DNA from: Bogoriella caseilytica
Lineage (GTDB): Bacteria; Actinomycetota; Actinomycetes; Actinomycetales; Actinomycetaceae
DNA length: 64,000 bases
NCBI RefSeq assembly: GCF_003752405.1
Contig: NZ_RKHK01000001.1
Location: forward strand, 2,480,001-2,544,000
Direction: 5' to 3'
Both the position numbers and the translations under genes were made by a program. Below are positions 9,258 through 17,198 of the stretch, piece by piece; positions within the stretch are counted from its first letter, which is position 1; each line of letters opens with the position of its first letter. The notes beneath the pieces were generated by a model. It was given only the letters and a program-made list of their open reading frames with translations, ran no database searches and had not been told where the DNA came from.

Positions 9258-9809
9258 ATGGATACCGCACCTGTGGCGCCGCGCAAGCAACGCCCCGCAG
9301 CACGTCCCGCTCTGGCCGCTCTCGGCGTGATCGGCCTGGCCGGTGCCGCGACGCTGACCGCCGCCAACTGGACCGACACCGCCGAGATCACCGGAGAGAT
9401 CACTACCGGAAGCTTCTCTCTCGAACTCGACCTGGACGACCTCGGGTTCGACGAGTTCGTCCCCGGTGAGTCCCAAGGCGAGACGCTGTCCGTGCAGAAC
9501 AACAGCTCCACCCCGGCCGAGATCAGCCTCGACATCTCCGGGCTGGACTCCGATGTGGAGTGGGAGCTGACGGTCACGGAGTCCGGCGGCGGGGGCATCA
9601 GCGTCGATCCTTCGGACTCAGCAGAACAGTTCACCGGCCTGGCGCTCGGCCCCGGTGGTGAACCGCTGATCTATGACGCCGGGGAGACCGGATCCGTGGA
9701 GATCAGCCTGACGCTGGTCACGGCGTCGAACGAGTCCCAGGACCTCGATGAGCTGGACGACCTCGTACTGACCTTCACCGGCGAGCAGGCGGCCTCGGAC
9801 GGCGACTGA
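9258..9809 (+). CDS. SipW-dependent-type signal peptide protein (TasA/CalY-like, short)
   Basis: A 183-residue exported protein. A basic N terminus (RKQRPAARP) precedes a hydrophobic stretch at about residues 15-35, then the typical post-cleavage motif NWTDTAEITGEITTGSFSL. That is the hallmark of CalY/TasA-type substrates of SipW signal peptidases. The mature part is acidic, rich in Asp/Glu/Ser, with no cysteine. Family members form surface or matrix fibres in Bacillus; the role in actinobacteria is not settled. The ribosome-binding site GAAAGGA lies nine bases before the ATG. It heads a row with a second such protein, a signal peptidase and an LPQTG protein. Confidence 0.82.
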   Translation: MDTAPVAPRKQRPAARPALAALGVIGLAGAATLTAANWTDTAEITGEITTGSFSLELDLDDLGFDEFVPGESQGETLSVQNNSSTPAEISLDISGLDSDVEWELTVTESGGGGISVDPSDSAEQFTGLALGPGGEPLIYDAGETGSVEISLTLVTASNESQDLDELDDLVLTFTGEQAASDGD

Positions 9810-9867
9810 GCGCAGCCAGGTGACCGCAGTGGGGCGTCACAGCCGCATGTGAGAGGCAATCGAACGG

Positions 9868-11301
9868 ATGGACATGACGAGACAGACCTTGGCCGCACCA
9901 CAGGGCAGCCGGCCGGCACGGTGGGCACTGGCCGCGATCAGCGTGCTGGTTGTGGCGAGCGCCGGGGCCGCCACCGCGGCTGCTTGGACCGACAGCGGTG
10001 AGGTGACCGGGCAGGTACGAACCGGCAACCTCACCGTGGACCAGGACCTCACGGAGTTGGACTTCGGCGAGTTCGAGCACTACGTCCAGCAGAGCGAGAC
10101 CGTGCGACTGACGAACAGCGGATCCACCCCCGTCGAGCTGACCGTCGATGTCGCACGCCTGGAGGAGACCGATGCCCAGTGGCAGCTGTCCATCGTCAGC
10201 GGAGGCCGGGGATTCACTCTTGACCCCTCGGACCCCGAGAGGGAACTGACCGGGCTACCGCTTCGAGTCGGCACCGTCGATGACCTGATCCTCGCCCCCG
10301 GCGAGGACATCGATCTCACCATCCGGCTGCGCTACTCCGATGCTGACGGCGCCGCGGCAGGCCGCGACTTCGGCGAGTTCGGCCTGACCTTTGTGGGTAC
10401 GCAGGCAGATGGGGAGCACGGCGCGCTCGACGCCGGCTGGACCGACTCGGCGACCATCTCGGGCCCAGTGCGCACCGCAGGCGAGCCGCAGGTGCCGTTC
10501 TTCACCGAGCAGGATCTGCCCGTTACCGTCGAACCGGACCTCTCCGGCGTCTACGCCCTCGGCGATCCGATGGACTGGCACATCGACGTCACGGTGCCGC
10601 AGCTACCGACGGGTTCCGAGATGTCGGACGTGACTCGCTACCGGGTATCGCTGACCGGTGACTGGTTGTGGCCGGGTCTCGGCACCCTCGTCGGGGAGCA
10701 CTTCCACTCGCAATCTTCGGTGAATCCCACGTCCTACACCGGAAGCGGATACCTCTTCCGGCCCACCTGGGATGGGGAGTTCGCCCACGATCTCATCAGC
10801 CGTTCTGGTGGCGAGCAGGGGGTGAGGTTGTCGATCGTGGACTACGGCGCCGGATGGGATAACACCTCCGGAGACGGGATTCTGTCGCTGCACGCGGAGC
10901 CGCACGTGCAGTATCGCGGCGAGTACCGGATTCTGGAATCGGCATCCGCGACCACGTTCTGGGGTGCAGTCCGGGTTGCCGGGGAGGGCGACGGATGCCG
11001 CTACGAGGTCACGCTTGGCGACAGTGCCGCGCCCAATGAGAACGGCGAAGTCATCGTCGCGGGCGAGATCGATGGCGGTGAATGGCTCATCGAGGGCCTT
11101 CGCGTGCTCGACGCAATCGATGGACCCGACCAGTACTGGTTGGTGAACACCTCCTGCCCCAGTGGCTCCACGTCGACCCCGGTGGCGATCGGCGACCTCG
11201 AGCCGGCGAGCCACGAGCAGGTCGCTGCGGATCCAGAGCACCCGAACACAGTCATCGTGGGTGGGGACGGCGCTCCCGACGGCGCCGTGGCGGACCAGTG
11301 A
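9868..11301 (+). CDS. SipW-type exported surface protein, long, with TasA/CalY-like N-terminal domain
   Basis: A 477-residue protein with a signal region at about residues 16-37 followed by AAWTDSGEVTGQVRTGNL, the same architecture as its shorter neighbour. A second motif, AGWTDSATISGPVRTAG, recurs internally near residue 190 without a hydrophobic stretch before it, suggesting a duplicated domain boundary. The C-terminal half carries two cysteines and no recognised domain or membrane anchor. It overlaps the signal peptidase start (GTGA), which strongly suggests that the peptidase processes it. The start could be ATG 9868 or 9874. Confidence 0.75.
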   Translation: MDMTRQTLAAPQGSRPARWALAAISVLVVASAGAATAAAWTDSGEVTGQVRTGNLTVDQDLTELDFGEFEHYVQQSETVRLTNSGSTPVELTVDVARLEETDAQWQLSIVSGGRGFTLDPSDPERELTGLPLRVGTVDDLILAPGEDIDLTIRLRYSDADGAAAGRDFGEFGLTFVGTQADGEHGALDAGWTDSATISGPVRTAGEPQVPFFTEQDLPVTVEPDLSGVYALGDPMDWHIDVTVPQLPTGSEMSDVTRYRVSLTGDWLWPGLGTLVGEHFHSQSSVNPTSYTGSGYLFRPTWDGEFAHDLISRSGGEQGVRLSIVDYGAGWDNTSGDGILSLHAEPHVQYRGEYRILESASATTFWGAVRVAGEGDGCRYEVTLGDSAAPNENGEVIVAGEIDGGEWLIEGLRVLDAIDGPDQYWLVNTSCPSGSTSTPVAIGDLEPASHEQVAADPEHPNTVIVGGDGAPDGAVADQ

Positions 11302-11828
11302 GCAGGGCCTCCGCGCGCCGCGCGCGCTGGTCCTGGGCGCACCGGATGTCCTCGGTGGCGGCGACAGTCGTGGCCGTGCTGGCGGTGGCGTTGGCTGTCG
11401 CCGCACACACCGGAGTGCTGCACGTGCGTGTCGTCTCCTCGAGCTCCATGGAGCCGGCACTCAGCGCCGGCGACGTGCTTCTGACTCGGGCTATGCCGGC
11501 CGGCGAAGCTCAGGTGGGGGAGGTCGTGACCTTGCAGCGGCCCACCGGTGACCTGGTCACGCACCGGATCGTCGCCAACGCTCCCGATCCGGACGAACCG
11601 AAGGGCTGGTTGGTCACCATGCGCGGCGACGCCAATGCCGTCGCCGACCCACGGCCCTTCCCCGCGACCGAGGTCGAGGCCACCGTCGCCCGTATCCCAC
11701 ACGCCGGCGGAGTGCTTCGAGCTCTGGCGCAGCCGCCCGCCATGCAGATCGCGATGGTCTCCGCGCTGGCGCTGGTGATCGCAAGCCTGATGTCGCCACG
11801 AACCCGAAGTAAAGGACACACGCCATGA
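11298..11828 (+). CDS. Signal peptidase I, SipW/ER type
   Basis: A 176-residue membrane peptidase with an N-terminal span at about residues 18-40. The catalytic serine lies in SSSSMEPAL (about residues 48-56). The second catalytic position reads LVTHRI, with histidine where ordinary bacterial enzymes have lysine. This Ser-His arrangement defines the ER/SipW subclass. The later box RGDANAVAD and a C-terminal span (about 150-166) are present. It overlaps both neighbours by four bases, so it is made with its presumed substrates. The GTG at 11298 is chosen because it overlaps the previous stop and yields the expected length. Confidence 0.88.
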   Translation: MSRASARRARWSWAHRMSSVAATVVAVLAVALAVAAHTGVLHVRVVSSSSMEPALSAGDVLLTRAMPAGEAQVGEVVTLQRPTGDLVTHRIVANAPDPDEPKGWLVTMRGDANAVADPRPFPATEVEATVARIPHAGGVLRALAQPPAMQIAMVSALALVIASLMSPRTRSKGHTP

Positions 11829-12526
11829 GAACGACAGTCGTCGGCCGCCACCGGTCGGCTCGTGCAGCCTGGGCTGGCCGGGCCGCCGCCGCAGCAGCGG
11901 GGGTCAGCCTGCTCGCCCTTCCGGTGTTCCTCGGGCCCGCCGCGTCGGCGCAGTCCGAGCAGGACTCCGGTGGCTTGGAGGTGAGCTACCCGGACGGCAC
12001 ACTGGAACTGACCGATCTCACACCTGGAGTCCCGCAGACCGGTCATGCTCAGCTCACCAACTGGCATCCCGACGCCCTCGCCATCGAGGTGTCCAGCGAC
12101 TGGTACGGAACAGAAGCCGCCGCCGAGGCCGTCCGAGTCGACGCCCGAGTCTGCACGAGTCCGTGGATGGGTGACGACTGTCCAGGGACAGTGCGGAGCA
12201 TCCCCATGAGGGAGGAACGGGCAGAACTGGGCGTCATCCCCAGCGAGACGAGCTGGTACGTGCGGGTCGAGGCAGCACTGCCGGCCGAGGCGGACAACAC
12301 CGCCCAGGATCTGAGTGGAGAGCTGCGGATCGAGGTAGTGGCAGCGGCGCACACCCCACCGCCGTCCGGCGCCGGACCCGACGATCGGGATCTCCCGCAG
12401 ACCGGAACCGCGGCCGCGCAGCTGACGGCGGTGGCTCTGCTTCTCACCGTCGCCGGTGCGGGAGTGGTGCGGTGGCGCAGGGCACGAGGTACGCGTGGCC
12501 GTCTCGGCCTTCCCGCTCGGGGATGA
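11825..12526 (+). CDS. LPQTG-anchored surface protein (sortase substrate)
   Basis: A 233-residue exported protein. A twin-Arg-containing basic head and hydrophobic span (about residues 20-42, ending in PAASAQ) form a signal peptide. The C terminus has the sortase motif LPQTG (about residue 196), a hydrophobic stretch and a basic tail (RWRRARGTRGR). The two cysteines of the mature part (in VCTSPWMGDDCPG) could form a disulfide. It should be joined to the cell wall and may anchor the TasA-like proteins (inference). No sortase gene is in the window. It starts within the stop of the signal peptidase gene (ATGA). Confidence 0.83.
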   Translation: MRTTVVGRHRSARAAWAGRAAAAAAGVSLLALPVFLGPAASAQSEQDSGGLEVSYPDGTLELTDLTPGVPQTGHAQLTNWHPDALAIEVSSDWYGTEAAAEAVRVDARVCTSPWMGDDCPGTVRSIPMREERAELGVIPSETSWYVRVEAALPAEADNTAQDLSGELRIEVVAAAHTPPPSGAGPDDRDLPQTGTAAAQLTAVALLLTVAGAGVVRWRRARGTRGRLGLPARG

Positions 12527-15459
12527 ACGAGCCGCCGCCGTGGGTCATAGACTGGGAAACTGAGGTACAGAGCCGCATCTCACGCCACGACTGCACGGAG
12601 ACCATGGATTTCGGCATCGATCACTCGTTCGTCGCCCGTACCGCCGAGCGTGGTCAGATCGTTCGCCAGCTCCAGCGTGCGGAAGCCGGATCTGCACATC
12701 TGGTGGTGATCGAGGCACTTGCCGGCATGGGGAAGTCGGCCCTGCTGCGTCGCGCACTGGCCGACTGCGGCCGCCCCGCCCTGTCGATCGTGCTGGACGA
12801 GTCCGATCGGGAGGAACCGGGCTCCGCGGGAGTGCCGGCGCTGTGGAACCCGGAGACGGCGCAGCGCGGGGAAGCTCACGAGCTCCTCGAGGCGGCGGCG
12901 GCACGGCTGGAGGAGCTCGGTGCTGGAGCGGTAGTGGTCATCGAGAACTTCCACTGGGTCGATGACCTCTCGGCTCAGGTGCTCTGGCGTCTGCTCCGGG
13001 AACCGCAGCACCGCCTGGGGGCGCTGGTGGTGACCACCAGGCCCTGTGCGCGGCCGGATCTGTCCGGCTTCGCCCGTCACGCCCAGACCGGCTCCTGCGG
13101 TGCCTTCATCGATCTGCCGCCATTGAACGCCGACCAGTCGCGTGAGCTTCTCGCCGAACTCGCCGGGGTGCCCGTCGGCGCCGAGGCAGCCGGTGCGGTG
13201 CATGCCGCCACCGATGGCATCCCCGCCCATGTCGTCAGCATCGGTGCATGGCTCTCGCAGTGCCCTCCCGGTGCCGGCCGCAGCATCGAGAATGCGGTCG
13301 CACATCACCAGGCCGCTCTGGCACGAGCCGGCCACCCCTTCCATCAGGCGATCAGCTCGATGGTCCGCGGGCTCGATCCGCATGCCCGTAGTCTCCTGAC
13401 GCTCCTGGCCACGGCTGGCCAGCCGCTGTCGGCGCAGCAGATGGCCGAGGTTGTCGAGCACCCCGTCGAGCTCACGGTCCTGACCGAGGCAGGTGTGTCC
13501 GAGTGGGACGCCGCCAGCTTCGGCTACCGCATCCGGTATCGCAGCGTCGCCGTTGTTCTCCAGGCTCTGATCCCGCCGGAGGAGCGGGCCCAGTGGCATC
13601 AGCGCGTCGCCGCACTCCTCGGGTCGTCCGCCGGGGTCACGCACCGTGCCACGGCCCTGCGCTTGGAGCCGGACGAGAGCGGCCGTCGGCGTCTGGTCGC
13701 CGAGGCGCTCGCGGTCGCCCGGGATCTGCTGACGGCCGGACGGCCGGGCGAATCCGCCGAGCACCTGGTCTCGGTACTGCCGCTCGACACGGGTTCCGAG
13801 GTGGTGGTTCTCCTGCTGCGCAGCGTTGCGCACGGGGCCGACGTCCGTGCGCTCCTGGAGGCGGAGCCGGCCATCAGGGCGTTGCCACCCGGCGCCTTGC
13901 GCAGTGGCGGGCTCGCGCTCCTGCGTATGCGCAGTGGTGAGCCGTGGGCCGCGATGGGGGAGCTCGCCCAGGTGGTGGACTTGGCCGCCGAGGAGAATGA
14001 CGCCATCCAGCTGTTCGCTCGGGCGGTGGCTCAGGCCGGCGTTGTCAGCGTCACCGGCTCGGTACCGTCGCGGTGGTCTGCGGTGTTGGCGCGAACGACC
14101 GAGGCACTCGACGTGTACCTCGATGGCGCGGAGGGAACCGCGGGAGAGGTCCGCGGGTTGCGCGGGCTCATTGCCACGTGGCGCGTCCTCGCGACGCCGC
14201 GCCCCCTGGTGGACCCGATCGAAGCGATCGGCGACATCGCGGATCAGCTCGCGCAGACGCCGTCCGCTGAATCCGCGTACTTGGGCATACGGGCGGTGCG
14301 GGGAGCGCGCCTGCATCAGGTCGGCGCGTGCCAGTCCGCCTACTACGAACTCGAAGCGAGCTCCCAGGGCTTGCCCGGCCAGGACAGGCTCGGTGCCTTC
14401 GGGCGCTCCCGATTTGCTCTCTCGCTCTTTGACGCCGGGTTGTGGGATGAGGCGGCCGCGGTGGCGGCACAAGCCGCTGAGGGCGGGCTCGAGCGCGGCG
14501 AGTGCGATCAAGCCCTCATCTCCTACGCCGTCGATGCCCTCGTCCGTGCGGCCCGTGGGCAGGAGAGCGCCCACCGGATACTTGACCGGCTGTGGGAGGC
14601 TCCTGGCTCGGAGGGCAGTCCAGCGAGTCGCGTCTACATCGACTACGCCAGGGCGTGGGCCGCCATCACCGCGGAGGACCACGCCCGAGCTATTGATGCG
14701 CTCCTGCGCACGAACGAGAGCGACCTGGGGCTGGCATGCCTGGGCATCATGCCGCTGACGCTGCTCGCGCGGGAGCTGGCCTCGATCGGCCGGCCCGAGG
14801 TCATCGCCTCGATCATCACGACGCTGCAGGACGACAGCGTTCCTGCTCTGGAGGCGCCCCGCCGCTACGCCATCGCGCATGCCCGCGGGCTGAGCCGTTC
14901 TGATCCGCAGGAGCGGCTCGACCTTCTCTTCGACGCACTGGACTGGCTTGATCACAAGTCACCTCCGCGCACCACGCTCTCGATCGCGGAAGGTGGTGGT
15001 TTTCGTATGCAGCGGGCGCTCCTTGCGCTCGACATTGCCGGCCTGGTGAGCAATCAGCGGTTCGCCGAGCACAGGACCACCGGCATCGGTCTGGCCGTGT
15101 GGGCTGCCACGGTCTTCCAGCGATGTGGCGCACGGGTCCTGGAGCAGCGAGCCGGTGATCTCGCCACCAGCTTGCGGGAGGATGCCCCCACTCTGGCGAG
15201 CATGGTCGGTCCGCGATCAGCTTCCGCGCCGGCCACAGATCCAGCGCTGCGGCACAAGCTGTCTCAACTCAGCGGGCGAGAGCGTCAGGTCACCCTGCTG
15301 ATCGGGGAGGGGAAGAGCAACCCCGAGATCGCCGAGGATCTCTACATCTCCGTCCGGACCGTCGAGAAGCACATCGCCAAGATCTTCAAGAAGCTCGAGG
15401 TGTCTTCGCGCAGGGAAGCGAAGCGCCTGCTTCGCGGAGCGGTCGCTGAGCCTCGCTAG
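12523..15459 (+). CDS. Large ATP-binding LuxR-family regulator (LAL/MalT-like)
   Basis: A 978-residue regulator. It has an N-terminal P-loop NTPase with Walker A GMGKSALL (about residue 68) and Walker B-like VVVIENFHWVDD (about 140). A long helical middle of TPR character follows, and a C-terminal LuxR helix-turn-helix (about 913-970; SGRERQVTLLI, SNPEIAEDLYISVRTVEKH). Proteins of this build couple ATP and an effector to DNA binding. The ATG at 12523 overlaps the stop of the LPQTG gene (ATGA), so it is translated with the surface locus and probably controls it; the in-frame GTG 51 bases upstream lies inside that gene. Confidence 0.88.
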   Translation: MNEPPPWVIDWETEVQSRISRHDCTETMDFGIDHSFVARTAERGQIVRQLQRAEAGSAHLVVIEALAGMGKSALLRRALADCGRPALSIVLDESDREEPGSAGVPALWNPETAQRGEAHELLEAAAARLEELGAGAVVVIENFHWVDDLSAQVLWRLLREPQHRLGALVVTTRPCARPDLSGFARHAQTGSCGAFIDLPPLNADQSRELLAELAGVPVGAEAAGAVHAATDGIPAHVVSIGAWLSQCPPGAGRSIENAVAHHQAALARAGHPFHQAISSMVRGLDPHARSLLTLLATAGQPLSAQQMAEVVEHPVELTVLTEAGVSEWDAASFGYRIRYRSVAVVLQALIPPEERAQWHQRVAALLGSSAGVTHRATALRLEPDESGRRRLVAEALAVARDLLTAGRPGESAEHLVSVLPLDTGSEVVVLLLRSVAHGADVRALLEAEPAIRALPPGALRSGGLALLRMRSGEPWAAMGELAQVVDLAAEENDAIQLFARAVAQAGVVSVTGSVPSRWSAVLARTTEALDVYLDGAEGTAGEVRGLRGLIATWRVLATPRPLVDPIEAIGDIADQLAQTPSAESAYLGIRAVRGARLHQVGACQSAYYELEASSQGLPGQDRLGAFGRSRFALSLFDAGLWDEAAAVAAQAAEGGLERGECDQALISYAVDALVRAARGQESAHRILDRLWEAPGSEGSPASRVYIDYARAWAAITAEDHARAIDALLRTNESDLGLACLGIMPLTLLARELASIGRPEVIASIITTLQDDSVPALEAPRRYAIAHARGLSRSDPQERLDLLFDALDWLDHKSPPRTTLSIAEGGGFRMQRALLALDIAGLVSNQRFAEHRTTGIGLAVWAATVFQRCGARVLEQRAGDLATSLREDAPTLASMVGPRSASAPATDPALRHKLSQLSGRERQVTLLIGEGKSNPEIAEDLYISVRTVEKHIAKIFKKLEVSSRREAKRLLRGAVAEPR

Positions 15460-15496
15460 AGTAGTCAGCGATCGAGAAAGTGGCCTGCGACCAGGA

Positions 15497-15799
15497 GGCG
15501 AGTTCCCCGTCACTGTCGTCGATGAGCAGTCGTCGCCTCTGGAGCAAGACGCTGAGGCAGCGGTGGCGGTGGCAGGTGGAGAGGGCTTCGCGAGTGACAT
15601 CGTGTCGCTAGAACCGAGCGAGGAGTACCTCTTCTTCGTATACACGGAGACTCAGGACGCCCCGTACAGCCTGGTCGGCATCGACGCCGGCGCGTTCCAA
15701 GCCCAGAGTGATGGTTCCTACGCCAACCCGGTGGGGATGGCTGTGGAGGCGAGCGAGGTGCAGGCATTCGCTCAGCGAGCCGCTGAGATCGAAGGGTAG
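15497..15799 (+). pseudogene. Truncated remnant of a secreted/lipoprotein-like gene
   Basis: From about 15497 one frame reads as convincing protein (GEFPVTVVDEQ, then EEYLFFVYTE and PYSLVGIDAGAF) to TAG at 15797. It resembles the C-terminal part of small actinobacterial lipoproteins. The only plausible start codons (GTG 15563, 15569) lie inside the protein-like stretch. Upstream the frame runs without ATG or a ribosome-binding site into the end of the regulator gene. The signal peptide end is therefore missing, so this is best read as a 5'-deleted gene. A functional 78-residue protein from 15563 cannot be excluded. Confidence 0.45.
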
Positions 15800-15804
15800 C
15801 TTCG

Positions 15805-15843
15805 CCTGCCCTGCCCTGCCCTGCCCTGCCCTGCCCTGCCCTG
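15805..15843. repeat. CCTGC pentanucleotide tandem repeat
   Basis: Nearly eight uninterrupted copies of CCTGC occupy 39 bases immediately after the stop of the truncated gene. Such a perfect short tandem tract is slippage-prone and unusual for this chromosome. It lies outside any convincing gene, so copy-number changes would not alter a reading frame. Confidence 0.9.
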
Positions 15844-16132
15844 GCATGGCCGGCCTGTGCGGGCGTTGACCGCAGGGAGCCTCCTGTGGCCGACGCTCTG
15901 CTGACCAGGATGCGAGACGGTCTTGGCTTGCCGGAGAGCGTCCGCCAAGCTTGAAGGTGACGCACGTCACGTAGGCGTGCCCTGGCCGGGGGCAAGTTGG
16001 GAGAGACATGTCCAGCCCTCCGTTCCACCAGTGCCTCGCGGCGATGTCAGTGCCCGACCAGGACGGCCCGAACAGCCCTCGCCCCACGGCTGCTGACCCC
16101 GGGAGCCGCGGGCGGATGAGGCGGGCCGACCA
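15844..16132. other. Intergenic region with no convincing gene
   Basis: About 290 bases between the pentamer tract and the next gene. I see no start codon with a ribosome-binding site and no protein-like frame. The only structured element is the GTGA-N6-TCAC site at 15957-15970. Confidence 0.5.
15957..15970. promoter_or_regulatory. CRP/GlxR-like palindromic site
   Basis: GTGA-CGCACG-TCAC is a perfect inverted repeat (outer GTGACG/CGTCAC) with the half-site spacing of CRP-family sites. It lies 162 bases before the membrane-protein gene at 16133. Binding is inferred from spacing only, and such a short motif can occur by chance. Confidence 0.3.
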
Positions 16133-16999
16133 TTGAGCGAGCCGAACGACTGGGCGGCCTTCGCCGGCCAGAAGAGTGAATATCAGCGCAACCAGGAATC
16201 GTCCAACAGTCAGCACCGGCACAATCCCTACGGTGACGGGGAGATCGACCCGAATCATCACCAGCAGCGCGCGCGCCAGATCCGTGAGGGCAACATGGCA
16301 CCGCCCCCGGGTGGGGCGATCTCCGCGGACTCTGGCCTCATGTGGGCGCTGACCATGCGAGTCATGCCCTATGTGGCTCTGCTGGCGGTGATGGTCTACT
16401 GGCTCTCCATCGCCGCGCTGTACGCCGAGCCCTATCGGGACCTGCTCGTGGCGATACTGCCGGATGCGTGGTTCGTGGAGTTCGGCGAGGAGCCGCAGCC
16501 CTGGGCAGTGGCAGGCGTCGTTGGCGCGGCGGCGGTCAGCGTAGGGATCCTGCTGCTCGTCGTGCGTCGTCGCCTGGGGCGAGCTTGGGCGCATGGCGTT
16601 ACGGGCACCGGCGTGCTGTGGTGGCAGGCCTACCCCTTGTCCGTGCTCCTGGTTCTCCTGCTGGCACTGACTCCGGGGCTCTTCCTCGGGGCGGGCTCGG
16701 TGGCGCAGAGCGGTCTTCCGCCAGTGCGGCCCGGGATGGACGAGGGGGTGCGTTCGTGGCCGGTGATCCTCACTCTGGCCACCGCGCTGTGGTGGGCCAT
16801 CGGCTCCACCCGACGCGCGGTGCGCCGGGCGGTGAAGCGGCGTTTTCGTGGTTGGTGGCAGGCCCCCGATGGTGAGTGGTATCCACCGGGCTACGAGTGG
16901 GGTCCGCCGCAGCAGGGTCAGCAGTGGGCTCAGGTGCTGCCGCCCCCGGATCCACGGCAGCAGATTCTTCCCCACGATGGCCCGCCATGGTCACGGTGA
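16133..16999 (+). CDS. Hypothetical membrane protein, four spans, Pro/Gln-rich tail
   Basis: A 288-residue protein of unknown function. A polar, Gln/His/Asn-rich N-terminal segment (about 1-60) precedes four likely membrane spans (about 72-97, 124-145, 163-188, 206-224). A basic loop (RRAVRRAVKRRFR) and a cytoplasmic tail containing WWQAPDGEWYPPGYEWGPP follow. The WYPP box resembles short C-terminal motifs of other actinobacterial membrane proteins. The start is TTG at 16133 with weak upstream signals; the ATG at 16295 would remove the polar head. It stands alone in a degenerate region. Confidence 0.55.
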   Translation: MSEPNDWAAFAGQKSEYQRNQESSNSQHRHNPYGDGEIDPNHHQQRARQIREGNMAPPPGGAISADSGLMWALTMRVMPYVALLAVMVYWLSIAALYAEPYRDLLVAILPDAWFVEFGEEPQPWAVAGVVGAAAVSVGILLLVVRRRLGRAWAHGVTGTGVLWWQAYPLSVLLVLLLALTPGLFLGAGSVAQSGLPPVRPGMDEGVRSWPVILTLATALWWAIGSTRRAVRRAVKRRFRGWWQAPDGEWYPPGYEWGPPQQGQQWAQVLPPPDPRQQILPHDGPPWSR

Positions 17000-17198
17000 C
17001 TCGCGAAGCCATCCGCAACGAGAGCGAGGCCCGAACCTCGACCGGGGTTGTCCCTCGGTCGAGCGTTCGAACCTCGTTCAGCTGGGGTCCATCCTGCTCC
17101 GCTACTCGGATAAACCTGCCCTCTCGCGCGACACGTCTTGGATCCAAGACGTGCGGCGCAGAGCCACCCGGTCACGACGGTCCAGTGGCTCGCCTGCG
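17000..17198. other. Non-coding, repeat-rich stretch
   Basis: No convincing gene. It holds an 8-bp inverted repeat (CTCGACCG at 17037-17044 with CGGTCGAG at 17056-17063), a 9-base direct repeat (CGAACCTCG at 17032 and 17068) and the 22-bp palindrome annotated separately. It looks like debris of a mobile element or an old integration junction. Confidence 0.4.
17132..17153. repeat. Perfect 22-bp palindrome
   Basis: The half-site CACGTCTTGGA is followed at once by its exact reverse complement, with no spacer. A spacerless perfect palindrome of this size is rare by chance and fits a dimeric protein site (regulator or recombinase) better than a terminator, which needs a loop. No intact gene lies directly downstream. 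Confidence 0.8.

Noticed and set aside
12580-14955. A 791-codon open frame on the minus strand opposite the LuxR-type regulator
   Set aside because: It has no recognisable domain, is rich in Arg/Gly/His as expected for an antisense shadow in GC-rich DNA, and lies wholly within a well-supported plus-strand gene.
15805-15843. CRISPR-like repeat
   Set aside because: The unit is five bases with no spacers and no cas genes nearby; it is a simple tandem repeat.
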